This document shows positions 24,091 through 36,260 of a DNA stretch of 64,000 nt, piece by piece. The DNA is from Epiperipatus broadwayi. Its lineage: Eukaryota; Onychophora; Udeonychophora; Euonychophora; Peripatidae. Each line of letters starts with the position of its first letter. The first letter of the stretch is position 1. The position numbers were made by a program, and so were the translations under genes. The stretch is taken from the NCBI GenBank assembly GCA_028023455.1, contig JAQFVV010000509.1:1-64000 (forward strand), read 5' to 3'. The notes beneath the pieces were generated by a model. It was not told the origin of the DNA and made no database searches. It saw only the letters and a list, made by a program, of their open reading frames with translations.

Positions 24091-25010
24091 GATATATGTT
24101 GTAACCTGCTGGAAAGGGAATCATCAAAGCAAGATAAGCAGCATGAGAATACCAAGCGGGTAAAAGCAATAATCAAATAATAATCATAATAACCACTGAT
24201 CTCAAAACTGCTTAAACAAATAAATACATATTAATGAATAATTTCCTAGCTCAGAATAATAATATAATAATAAATTTAATCATGAGACTGTGTTCCCATA
24301 CCTTATAAGGTGTACAGACTGCTTTAAAGTAAAATAAGTATCAAAGACCCATACTTGACTGCATAGGAATGCCATTGAATTCTGACCCTTTAAGAATTAC
24401 AATCATATCTCTATGACTAACTATGATAATCCTATTTAGATAAAGCTAAAATAATATTCCAACAAACAATAGTAAAATTTATTATAAGAATAAAATAATA
24501 ATCTAATTTTAATTTGAAGTAAATCTTTATTGTATTTTAATCTTTATCTCAGAGATATCACATTATAGAAGAAACAAAGCATAGGATATTGGATAACAAA
24601 GGGTACTTTTATGGAAATCCAATAAACTAAACAAAAGTTAGAAAAATATAAAATAAACAAACTAGAATAAGTTTGTTGCAATATAGTAACTGAACTGTAA
24701 AATTAGTTACTTTAGGTCCTATAGGGTTTTGAATTAATTTAAGAAAAATCTCTATTATAATTTAAAAAATATAATAAAAAATAATTAGGATTATTAAAAT
24801 ACTCAGAAATCATCTCTTATGATAATAATACTAACCTTTAATACTATAAATATAGTATAATTAATCTTATAATGCAAATATTTAAATAAAGTTTATTATT
24901 TTCTTTAATAAAATAGTTCGCATATGGGTATCCAAATGTAGTTCTGCTTACGCATCTTAAAATAATAAGTTCTGTAGTTGAATACGGAAGAAAATCAAAT
25001 CATATTAATT

Positions 25011-25119
25011 TTTTTTTCCCATGTGTCATAGCATTGGCCGGGACGCGAACCCACAACCGTCTGCAACCAACTACTTGCTTGCATGGCGGCTGCGATACCT
25101 CTCAGCTAACAACACAAGA
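25011..25119 (-). mobile_element. tRNA-derived SINE, copy 2, with target-site duplication
   Basis: Flanked by CATATTAATT on both sides (25001-25010 and 25120-25129), a clean 10-bp target duplication. Minus-strand order: tRNA-like head (TTGTTAGCTGAGAGGT), anticodon-arm-like segment with an insertion, B-box GGGTTCGCGTCCCGG, then ATGACACATGGG and poly-A. The tail-next-to-duplication structure shows LINE-type (target-primed) insertion. Confidence 0.85.
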
Positions 25120-25635
25120 CATATTAATTGTTACCAATTTTAAATACACCAAAGCAATTTCTTAGATCTACTATAAAATAAACATATGGGATGATTAAAC
25201 ATGACTATCTTGTGAAATTTTGATTTCTTTGAAAGTTTTTATGAAACAATTATAATTCATGAACCAATTATCATATATACTTTAATAAAACCATTATCTT
25301 CATAAATCATTTTCGTTAATATTATAAATATTTCCAAATAAAATAATTTATTATCAGTGTGCAGTTTAAATACAAAATAAATATTGAGTCAAATTAAGAT
25401 CTGTGATGATGACAAATAGAAATAGAAAAACATAAATAATGGCAAATCGACAAAACTATAAATTTCATAAAATTAACAATTTATTATAAAGACAAATTTT
25501 TATAATCTACAAAAACCACTATTAAAGTTTTATTTACATCATATGAAACATAAGACTTTCCCAGTGAGACAACTGTTTACACCCCTCACTAGAACAAATT
25601 GAAAGTTACAAAAATATTTTAAAAATAACATTGAC

Positions 25636-25741
25636 CAGTCAAGCGTTGGCGGCCGAGTGGTTAGCACAGCTGCCTTACAAGCAGTTGTCCTGGGGTTCGT
25701 TTCCCAGCCGACGCTTTGACACATTAAAAAAAAAAAAAAAT
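25636..25741 (+). mobile_element. tRNA-derived SINE, copy 3, best preserved head
   Basis: The tRNA-like head spans 25643-25714 (72 nt). The acceptor strands GCGTTGG and CCGACGC pair over seven positions, one of them G-T. The anticodon stem GCTGC/GCAGT encloses the seven-base loop CTTACAA, which would place anticodon TAC, the valine-type reading. The T arm is GGGGTTCGTTTCCC and keeps the B-box. After the head come TTTGACACATT and a 15-base A run, flanked by ATTGAC (25630-25635 and 25742-25747). The tail and duplication mark it as a SINE and not a tRNA gene. Confidence 0.85.
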
Positions 25742-26389
25742 ATTGACAACAAATTATATTGCTAATCAATTAATTTCAACAGTTAAGTTTTCTTCATGCT
25801 TTATAACTAAACAATACAAATATATTTCCATATCATTATATTTTCAAATAAGTAAATATTTTTGACTAAGACTGTCACAATTATAGGTTACAGTTTACTT
25901 TAGTTATATTAAGATAAGCAATATAAAATACTACTATAACAGTAAGTACTTTAGTAATAACCATTAATATTGGTTAAAAGTAGGTTTTACCTTTTATAGC
26001 AAAGACATATTTCCTTCACTTAATTAATAAGCATATACTTTGTTTTAATTAACTATTAACTATTTGATAATATTTAAACTCTTCAGATGTATAATTTCTG
26101 AAAGAATATTTAATACACTTGGTAATAAATTCCAATACTTTGAACTAAATAATAACTTAAGTCATACTTAAAATAGTTTTAAATTTAAAATTAATAAAGT
26201 TAAAAATTAATGCCTTATAATTATTCCTCTTATATATATTTTTAAATAGTAATTATGATCTATCTCCTAATTACTAATTTATAATTTAATTCACTGTCTT
26301 TATTCCTACCATAATTATTTGGTAATTCACGATTATTTCAATTTTTATATTTAAAGTATCATTAAAGTTGTTTACGTGTAATGCTAAAG

Positions 26390-26560
26390 AACACTCATAG
26401 TAGCATATAGTATACCATACACTCCTCAATAAGCACTTTACAATGCTGTTTAACATATGATTTATTTCCTTTTGCTTACAGTTTCAACTGCCCTGCAGTC
26501 ATCATCAGAACTACAACATTTGAACATATACAATTAATACTTTTTATACATATATATACA
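26390..26560 (-). repeat. Penelope-like terminus, family E, with hammerhead-like motif
   Basis: On the minus strand CTGATGA (26508-26502) is followed by one T. Then comes a hairpin with stem GACTGC/GCAGTT and loop AGG, then GAAAC (26485-26481) and TGTAAGC, reading on to GGAAATAAATCATA. The GAAACTGTAAGC end is shared with the copy at 11.48 kb. Its borders are not clear. Confidence 0.45.
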
Positions 26561-29500
26561 CCAATATATACAAATATATATATGCACACATGTTCAGCGA
26601 TCACTTGTTAATGCCGGAAAAATTCTTCAGGGACACTTGGGGACAACTTAGCCACTAGATGAAGAGCCTATTCTCGGGCATGCTAATTAAATATTAATCC
26701 AAGGTTAAAAAATAAATAGTCCAGTCAGATGGAGAATAACAAAGAATCACTGCCAATTAAAATACAGACTGCATAATGATCATCGGCTAAATCACTAAAG
26801 GAAAAGCCAGTTGTTCCGATATAAAGCTAGTTACATAATAATTACAGATTAAGTTTGAACGATGAGCTTCTTGCTCTGATATTGAAATTAATTTGTCAAA
26901 ATAATTGCAACTAATGTATCAAACGGGTATATTTTCTCATTTGAAAAATTATTTACTGATGAATGTTGTAATAAGTGTAACAAATCTAAACAAATATGTA
27001 TTTTCCTTAATAAAAAAAAACAATTTAAATAGCATCCTAAATTATGAATTTTTAATATTTTAAAAAAAAAAACTAATATTTTTATATTTATTTTTATTCT
27101 ATACCTATATTCAATTAATTTTTTATATAAATTAAATGTATATTTCTTTATATTCTTACTATTTTTAAATTTGTTCATTTATCTAGTTAATTTCTTTTAT
27201 TTTAATTATTTTATATATTATACATGCATTTATCAATAATAATAATAATAATATTAACAGAACATCTATATAATTCTATTTCTTCCTAATTTTTAATTGT
27301 AATTAACTTTACTTCTTTAAACTTCAGCACATCATTTTTTAACTGAAAATAACTTTTAATGAGATGTGACGTGATGTATTGTAGTTTCTTCTTAAACGGA
27401 GTCAAAAATCTCTCAACAATTATGCCCAGAGAAACCTTACGCCCTCTATGGACATCTTTTTGAAACTATATTTTATTAACAAAAAAAAAATATTCATAAT
27501 ATTACTGCCCCTACACACATACAGAATATAAGTCCTAGATTTTGCAACTATATACAAACACATAAATTTATGTAAATAGAATAACTTTTATCAAGACTTC
27601 GATATATAATTGCTAAATTAGGTGTGATGTTTGTAATTGGATTCTCTTATAAAAACATTAGAATAACTAGAAATAGGAAGCTCATGGGAATTACATCGTA
27701 ATGGCCAAATCTGCACACACAGCTAGAAGACCTATGTTTACCTACAACTTAGTCTATATGCTACGGGAATAAAACATAAAAAAGAACTGACCACTGATAT
27801 AAACCAACAATTACAATTTGACAAGAGATCCTTAAGTTTGACACACTGTAAGCACCCCTAACTACAAATATGATATTATGGCACCCTTTTAAATAACAGT
27901 TAAGATATAACTTAGGAATAGCATATAAAATTCCACCACAAAAAAAAAAAAATGAATAGATGCTTAATAGCAGGACTATAATCACTCTAACATAATTATA
28001 ATTCACTAATATGGTCTAATGATAACAATAGCATACATGTAGCAATAAAATACACCTGTAAATAAGTGTTCAACAAAACAATTTACCATCTAACATATAT
28101 ATCATCGTGACTGCACCAATAATCAATTCTAAGAAACAGCATTCACTCAGACACAAATATTCTTTATAAATTTCAAACGGCAATTAGCATGTTAAGAGAA
28201 ATTTTTCAGAACAAAACACTCTTGTTTTACCTTTAAGTTATGAAATAATACTAAATGACTTAAGCATGTGAAAACAATTTTAATAATATTCTGAATAAAT
28301 AATTAAATTACCAAAAATGTTATTTAATAACATATGTCCAGCAAAGTTCCACTGAAATGTTAAAATGAAGTTATTATTTACCACACATTACACATACCTA
28401 CGCTATACTATTTTATACCCACGCATGTTTTAAAATTCAACATCACAAATATTAAACATAATGATTTTCTTAAAGCATAACAATTTAAAATAAAAAGTAA
28501 AAAACGAAAATAAGAGAAAAAGTTAATTTTGTTTACCAACACATACTTCCGATGGTAGGTTTAAAAAGTCACTTGCAATTAAATCTTTTTTTCTTTTCCT
28601 TTCACTCATAGTTTTGAAAATAAACTTTAAAATAATAAAATATGAATCCCAATAGTAAATTCAGCAAAAGTCTATTCTCAAGAGTTACATTTTTTCATTC
28701 ATAAGTGATTCTAATTTAAAAGAAAACTTTTTCCCCCTTCTTTTTAGATACAGTTTCCGGGTAAAATGTATTATTGATAAAAATGCAAATTTACTGCCAC
28801 AGCGGAGATAAAAATATTTCATTTTATACATATATATGACTTAATATTAGCTTCCAAACTTTTATTTTTTTATTTTTAGAAGCACAATTATAAATTATTA
28901 TATAAGGTAGGTCTAACCAAAATGTATATTTCATTATCGGTAATTACAGTTTATTATGTGTATAGATTACTAATTTAAGTTTTAGATATTTTCTTATATT
29001 GTAAGTTATTAAAGAGATCATGGCAGTAGGAAGAACAAATAATTAATAATAACAGTTTCATATTAAAATGCTAAGTAGAAGATTAAATAGCAAGAAATTT
29101 AACACTAGGTTATCTTAAAATCATTTAAAAGTTTATAAAGCAGAGAATGATTTATATAATATAACAAACAAATTCTTATGTAATACACCATTCCTCTGTC
29201 AGTTGTTTAGGTACAGTTAAACTTTTTCCATTGACATGAACAACAATTCCAGTGATAACGTATGTTGTCAAAGCCATTCTACATATTGCTCTTTTTCTCC
29301 AATTGTTATGACAATCAATATCGATGTGGTCTTTCTTCCTTTGAGAGTTGACTGGTTGGTTACCTTTTATTTTATATTAATATTGATTTAAACAAAGATA
29401 AAATTTTATACACATTTTTAAAAATAATATTAACTGTTTCAGCAAATTTTTTTAAAAATTCTTTATCACTTTCTTGATAATTTTCACATACACATGCACA

Positions 29501-29840
29501 TCTATTTTTTCAGTCTTCTATAGCTAATCCAAATGATCAGCTGACTCTACTGAAATCAATCATCCAATAAAATCGGTTTTCAGTAGCCATCTTTTAATTT
29601 CTATTTTTAAACTTAATTAAAGAAAGAAAGAAAGAAAAAGAAAACATTTTAAAAATAGCAATTTAACTTCTATAATATTTGAATTTTTAATAAAATATTT
29701 TTTTATAATTATTTAATAAACTAAATATTATTAAACTAGCATTACTTTAACAAATTATTTCTTATATTTATTTATTAAGTATTAAATACAAATCAATTTT
29801 TTAATACTTTTTAGCTAAAATAATTATTATCATCAGCAAA
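26561..29840. other. AT-rich stretch without recognisable genes
   Basis: Low-complexity A/T-rich sequence with ATA and AAT tracts (for example 27236-27253). A moderately GC-richer part at 26590-26880 has no recognised content. No domain was seen in any open frame. Confidence 0.5.
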
Positions 29841-29844
29841 TTAA

Positions 29845-30093
29845 ATATTGCCATATAATACTAAATCATCTATGCACTTTATTACTGTCACACAAAGCTT
29901 TATTTACCACCCACTTTTACAGTTCACAGTTTCGATTGCCCCAGCAATCTTCTTCAGAACTTTTATATCTCCTAACTTCAACTGTTAAATTCAATCAAAA
30001 CTGTAAGCTGTAAAAGAGGGTGGTAAATAAAGCATTGTGTGACAGTAGTAAAGTGCATGGATGATTTAGTATTACATGGTATACATTTGGCAA
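29845..30093. repeat. Foldback element, family F, with hammerhead-like motif in the loop
   Basis: Arms of about 90 bp (29845-29934 and 29996-30093) are inverted copies that include CATCTATGCACTTTATTACT and TTTATTTACCACCC. The loop side holds, on the minus strand, CTGAAGA (29957-29951), one A, a perfect six-pair stem GATTGC/GCAATC with loop TGGG, then GAAAC (29933-29929). This is the cleanest hairpin of the series. Confidence 0.65.
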
Positions 30094-30099
30094 TGAAAT

Positions 30100-32620
30100 A
30101 ATAGAGTAGTTATTATACTTCTTGAAGAAAATTAAATATTATAAAATAACACACAAGCAAGCACAAAGACATACATACTTATCATTAGAAATGCTTTAAT
30201 TAGATAAGGCTTTTCCTTACTTAATATTCCCTAATGATTAATTTAAAATACTTTAAGTTAATTATCTTTATAGATTTACTTTATAACTGTTAAAATTTAA
30301 ATTTACTTAAAATAAAAACTATATTATTTTAATAAGTATTAGTACATTATTTATACTTTATCCACATTATTACTAAAATTTGTACTTACAACAGACTATT
30401 AATATGCATTTTAAATATTATTTAATACATTAATAAAATTATATAAGGTGAATTTAAATATAATTACTGTAATTTTAGTCTCAAATGGTCACACATAACA
30501 TTACTCATCTAAATTTAAAATTTTTATCATTTTGTGCATCTAACTATTTTAATTAGAGCACAAGTCTCAATTAAAATGGGTACTATATTGAACTGCCCAC
30601 CTTCTTTATTTTATATAATAATGACAAATAGAATATAAAATACTCTTCCTCCCTAACTAAACCATCCAATCTCTGAAGATGCTTGGTCCTCAGGTAGACT
30701 GAACAATATCATTGGCAGCAAGCTACCAATAATATAAACACATGGCTACTAGACAAATACTGAACAAATAAACACTTTATTTATTTTAAGATAAACCCTT
30801 TAGGCGCCAGTTAATCACATAGTAATTAACGTGTTTACCTGACCAGCAATGATCTAGTACCCGAGACCCTATCTAGCTCATCGAATTATAGCTGCTTTAA
30901 AAAAAAAACTCCACCCAATCTAAAAAATTTATTTTTAATAATAATGACAATTTACGATCCGATAAAATTTGCCGTCCTTAAATAACAAATCTTTATTTTA
31001 AAAGAAAAATTATCTCTATTCTTTTCATTGTAACTTAATCATTCCTCAATAATAATTAAGCCTTTCCATTCCCACTTTACTAAAAATATTATTTCAGCAT
31101 AAATACATATATTCATATATCAATATAAATATTTCAATGACAATTAAATTTTTTTTTTAAACAATCATTTTATTTTATAATTCAATCATGCACACTCTTT
31201 CCATTTACATAAATGTTTTAATACATTATAAATAACCAAAAATATACATAACATATTAAATTAAAATTCACACATACATACAATTAATGTCTCTGAATAA
31301 AGTTGAACGCAGAAGCCAATATCATTTATATCTTCTAAATACTAATCGGTAAAGTTGAAAGTTTTTATTTATTTATTTATCACAGTTTAAAAAAAAAAAC
31401 GAGAATTAGAGAATAGGAAAATTAAACATTACCTAGGATTCGAAATCTGATTTGATGAACGTACAGCAAAAAACAATTTCTATAGAATGTTATCTCTAAC
31501 CGGTTAGCACTAAATTCTGCGTATATCTTCCCTGAATTCATGATGTTACATGGCATTCATGGCTTTCAGCATAAGCACTCCGTTACTCTGTTGACTTTAT
31601 CCGAACATGGTTTTCCCTTCGAATTATCTGCTGATGGCATTGCAAAGAAGGCTCCAGTTAATGGCACAATACGATAAATTTAGCAATGCATCATTTTGTT
31701 TGAATAGCAATTTATATAGTTTTCTTGTGATTCTTTGATTTTATGAAATATTTTGAAATTTTTTAAAAATATAATAATAATGGAATTTTGAAATTTTAAA
31801 ACCGTCTTAAACAATGAAAACGTTTTCTTATATTCAGTGTTTATTATCTCGTGAAATTATTGTACCTTTACTTCGCTCTGATTGGACTTCTATGTTTTGT
31901 TTTTGTTTTCAAAATTTTTACACAAACACACATTTAATTATTTTATTATAAAACAAAATGAATTTTTCTTTATTACTTTTTATTACGAACTAATCAAAAA
32001 TAATATTACATCAATTTTATTTCACCCTTCTTTTTTTTTTAAATAAAAAATCTTACCCTCTTTAAAAGTGTTTATTATTGATTTTTTCTTTAACAATACC
32101 CCCCCCCCTCTACCCTACTTTTTTGTTTTTAATTTTTTTTCCCTTCAACTTTTAACTTTTATTTTAACTTAATTTTTCCACTTTATTTTTTAAAGGCGAG
32201 ATTTATTAAATATTACTACTTTTAAATAATACTATATATTCGATCACAATATACCTCGGTACAATATATATATAACCTATTCATAAAAAAATCAAGTCTA
32301 TATCAAAACCAATGTATTTGTCACATAAAAAAATGACCATTTTTATTTGATCTCCAATATTATATAGCAGTAAATCAACTATTGATACTGTAAAAAAGCT
32401 AAAACTGAATATTAGCAACAAATTTTGTTTTTATACTAATTAAATCAGCTTATAGTTCCAAATATTTGTTCAGATGAAATTTCTATCAATATTTAACAAA
32501 CTAGCAAATAATTTTATAACTTCTTAAATATGTAATGTTGATAGCATAACTTATTCATAGAACAGTCAAATCCAAAAACATTACTAATATATCCTTAAAG
32601 AATCATTTAAAAACATTTAA
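30100..32620. other. AT-rich stretch without recognised genes; one GC-richer patch
   Basis: Mostly plain AT-rich sequence. A patch at about 31430-31690 is richer in G and C than its flanks and could be an exon or promoter fragment, but no domain, TATA element or convincing splice pair was found. A CCCCCCCCC tract lies at about 32100-32108. Confidence 0.45.
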
Positions 32621-32624
32621 GATC

Positions 32625-32805
32625 CTACGATCTAGGTGCAGTGCTCTCAGATTCAAGACTCCCCACTGATGAAGGCCACAAGCCAGAAACTAGTCTAGGG
32701 ATATTGGATGAGTAGGCACTAGATAAGGATTTTATGCACAAGCCTTCTGGCATCCATTGATTACTCTGTTTGGCACAGGGTGGCGCTACTGTATAGAGAA
32801 AGTGA
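32625..32805 (+). repeat. Family A unit with hammerhead-like motif
   Basis: Plus-strand order: GATCTAGGTGCAGTGCTCTC, then CTGATGA (32666-32672), a hairpin with GGC/GCC stem and loop CACAA, and GAAAC (32686-32690). It continues GGATGAGTAGGCACTAGAT and ends CTACTGTATAGAGA. This is a single, non-inverted unit, which shows the family exists both as monomers and as foldbacks. Confidence 0.65.
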
Positions 32806-33834
32806 ATTATTGGTTTTTATGCTAGGTTTGGGAAAAGATAAGGGGGATTTAGATATAAAGGTTATAGAGTTGACAAAAATTATGTTGTGGAAATGGGATA
32901 GAGCAGATTATGGGTAAATTTAGAGTGGGGAATGTAAAAGAAAGTGGCTAACAGGTTTATCTGGGCTTAATTGCTGAGATATTCTTGACTTCGTTTAAGG
33001 AGAAGCCATAATACATCACATCACATCACATCGCCTGCATTAAAAAATACTTGTGAATAATATCCATCTTTTCGTCCATCAATGCCTGTCTTGATTGTTC
33101 CATGAATAGATATTATAAAAACAAAAATCATCTTTAATATTAAATTTCAGCCCTTTGAAAGTTTCAATTGTTGATTGATTGCTGCTAATAAAATGGGGAC
33201 GAGATAAAATTAGTTGTTTTTTAATCTGATAGAGTGATAATGATATAAGAAAAAGTGAGTTCTGTTTGCAAGAGTGTTAAAATGATTCTTTAGGTATCTA
33301 CTTCATACTGCATTTGCAATTACATTTAAATTTTTAATTTAGTTAACAATCTCACTTTTAATTAATAATTTTTTTATTATTTTGGATATATAGATGTCTA
33401 TATTATGGGTTTCTATCATGGGAAATAAGGGTAAATAGTTTTAAATTGTTTAATTAGCAAAATGATAGATACTCGTCATAGACGTAAAAGTTATAAATAC
33501 AGAGGTATATATCCAAATAATTTATTTGCAATTATAAATATGTTTTTTTCTTAATTTTCTTTTCTACAGTGATTGATAATTTGTTTTATGTTTGAATATA
33601 TTTTTTTTTGTAAATAAATATTATGAAGTTTTGTTAATTGACAAGGTCTCTGTAATTTTGTTGATCCAGCATTTTTACAGTAAATCCTATAACCAATATT
33701 TTACACATTCACACACACATATTATTGTTTAATAAGCATGAGAGAAAATGTAAAATAAAGATTATTTCTTACTAATAGATAGGATGAGTTATTTTAGTTG
33801 TTAACAGTTTGCATAGGTATATCCCTGTTAAGAG

Positions 33835-34120
33835 AGTCGAACATGAATTCTTCCCGAGTTCGAATATCTGAGGCAATGGTTCTGAAAAAGAGTGGTGAGA
33901 TGTTAGATGACCTGATTTAAATTACATGTAGATTTGATAGATAATGCTTAGGCTAGTCTATTAAAGATAGATGTAATCACGAGTCAGGTACTTCATCGTT
34001 TTATCTCTAGCATCCTACATGAAGACCCTAGGGTGACAGTAATTAGATGCAATCTTGTTCTCCTTTCCCTATATAGTGGATGGACTGGACCATTACATTT
34101 GGCACTCAACTTTGGGATAT
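33835..34120 (+). repeat. LTR-end and primer-binding-site-like junction
   Basis: ATTACATTTGGCACTCAACT at 34092-34111, followed by TTGGGA, resembles a decayed tRNA-Lys-type primer-binding site next to an LTR end. The preceding 250 bp are less AT-rich than the surroundings. A comparable junction lies at 63.08 kb. No gag or pol follows, so this would be an old remnant. Confidence 0.3.
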
Positions 34121-34734
34121 AAAAGATAGGTGTACCAGCACATATAAACTTGGTGTAAGTTGATTACACCTTGTGGTCAAACCAGCTGATTGTTAAAATT
34201 GATCTATGTATCCAAATGTATTTTCGGACTGTAACATCTGGGAATTGACCAACCGTTACAGAGTTTTGCTTTAAAGAGCTTAGTTAGTATTTTATCTCTC
34301 ATGTGAATGAAATATATATTTTTCCACTATTGAAAGTGTAGATTATGGCGTTTTATTAAAAGTTGTGGCAATAATAGGTTAGTTTTGAGGTGTTTAGTTC
34401 CTCAGGGTACACTTTGTCATTTGTGGTGCCATAGTTAAGTAAGTCAACGTTTGAATTGTGCTACTGAGCCTTGCTAGTAGTCCACAAATAAACCAACACA
34501 GCAGAATTAATTTTAAATTTCATATTTTTAAATGCTTAATTATAATGGGAATGCACATACGCAATGTTTATTTTCGTCAATGCCTGCAAGATATTCATCA
34601 CTGGACCAGTAAGTGATTTAGAGTTAAACTTTTTATTATTTTTCATGTGGACATCAGTTAAATAATTTATACATGTGTATGACTTCTGACGAATGATCCA
34701 TACCCCTTTTCTAGTTTATTTTAATAGTATAGAC

Positions 34735-36252
34735 CAGCGTTTCCCAACCTTTTTTGGCTCACGTACCACTTGGTAGTATATCATACTAAATTGTACCACT
34801 TCGTAAAAATGATTGTATTTTGTGAAATTTGTTATTGGGAGTGTGTTATTTTATTTGCATTATACATATTATAGGGTGACCATGTATTCACATCACATAA
34901 TGAGACAAATTACATTGTAACATGCTTAAACGTCATGCTGGATTATAAACTCACTGAAATTATAAACTCACTGTAACATATATGTATGTGTTTGTTCAAA
35001 GTATCATATTTATCTACTATTTTGTCATATTTCATTTACTAATAAATGGTTTTAATAAAAACACAAAATTATAAAAACCCAATTAATATATTTTTTAATC
35101 ATAATCAAATGTTTTTATAAAATAAATTTAATGAGATCCTTGTGCTTGTTTCGAAGAACATAATTTTTTGAAATTTGGTTCAGAAGATGCAAGATTACCC
35201 TTAAGTCTACAGCTGCATTCAATCTGTTTCAATACTTTTTTTTAAAAAAATATATATGAAGAAAAAGCTCTTTCTACTAATTTCATACTAGTAAATGGTA
35301 ATAATAATTTAAGAGCTTTCTCAGAAAACTGTTCATATTCTTTAATGTTTAAACAAAATTAATTAGATTGTGTCGATAATTCTATTAAATTTTCTTTCTC
35401 TTTTATTGATAATGATGTAGCTTTTTCTAAATTTTCTTCATAGAAGGGGTTTGAAATCCACTTATCATTTGTGTTTTCCGGTTTTGGAAAATATTCCATG
35501 AAAGACAATTTTAATCCTGTTAAATGTGCTATTATATTTTCTGTATATCTTGAGACAGACTAACCTTATTTTCAAACAAAAAAATATGTAGAGTTTCGAA
35601 TTTTTCCGGTTGATTGTTTTCATTACACTGTTTCCAAAAATCTAATTTCTTAATCATACTTTCAATTTTATCACATTAAAGATCGTTATCGAGTTATTCT
35701 GAAGTGTCAAATTTAAGTTCATTTATTTGCAAAAAATATCAGATAAATATGCAAGCACCTGAAGCCAATCAAAATCATACAATTTCGAAGAGAGATCAAA
35801 AGGATTGTCTTAAAAAAAAAACCTGTGCTTCTTGTCCAAGTTCGAATAAGCAGGTTATATAGGGATCAATGAATTTTAATAAACAAAGACGATACAATCA
35901 CAAACAATAACCTGTCACTTGTAAGCCATGCGGTGAAGTGAATGAGAGTGCAGCACTATCACAACAGTGGCGGCGACATCTCAAGTTACTGGTGGCTAAC
36001 GGCTAAATTTAAAAGTGCACTCCAAAAAAAAAAAAACGATATCAATTGCTGGATTTTCGATCATCGACTGTACATATTAACAACTTTACTGTATAATATT
36101 ATTTATTAAAATAATTTTTATGAATTATAGGAAAAAACGTTTCTATGATATTTTTATGATTTAATTTTTTTTATTTTTTATGTCCGCCATTATTGATTAT
36201 TTTTCGTGTACCACCAACCAGCAACTCGCGTACCACAGGATGGGAAACGCTG
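34735..36252. mobile_element. hAT superfamily DNA transposon (degenerate, 1.5 kb)
   Basis: The ends are inverted: CAGCGTTTCCCAACC at 34735-34749 and TGGGAAACGCTG at 36241-36252. Both are flanked by the identical 8-bp GTATAGAC (34727-34734 and 36253-36260), the target-duplication length of hAT. A second pair of inner inverted blocks reads CGTACCAC at both ends. The centre contains a broken transposase on the minus strand. The perfect duplication makes the borders certain, but coding decay means the copy cannot move itself. Confidence 0.92.
35120..35830 (-). pseudogene. hAT transposase, C-terminal part, degenerate
   Basis: On the minus strand the reading begins near 35815 with NPFDLSSKLYDFDWLQV, then LAYLSDIF (about 35740). 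After frame changes it reads YTENIIAHLTGLKLSFMEYF (about 35535-35475) and then WISNPFYEE. Towards 35260 it gives EKALKLLLPFTS followed by the hAT C-terminal dimerisation-like block. The order matches the ZBED/SCAND3-like group of hAT transposases. The N-terminal zinc finger and most of the catalytic half are absent, and several stops and frameshifts are present. Confidence 0.8.
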
Positions 36253-36260
36253 GTATAGAC

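Noticed and set aside
23949-24180. Two overlapping open frames on opposite strands with shared peptide segments
   Set aside because: They arise because the family J foldback is palindromic.
25643-25714. A functional tRNA-Val gene
   Set aside because: It is followed by a SINE tail and a poly-A run and is flanked by a short target duplication; related degenerate copies occur elsewhere in the window.
31560-31680. Short minus-strand reading with a hydrophobic start and three cysteines
   Set aside because: Too short, no in-frame start before the hydrophobic part, no splice support; cannot be told from chance.
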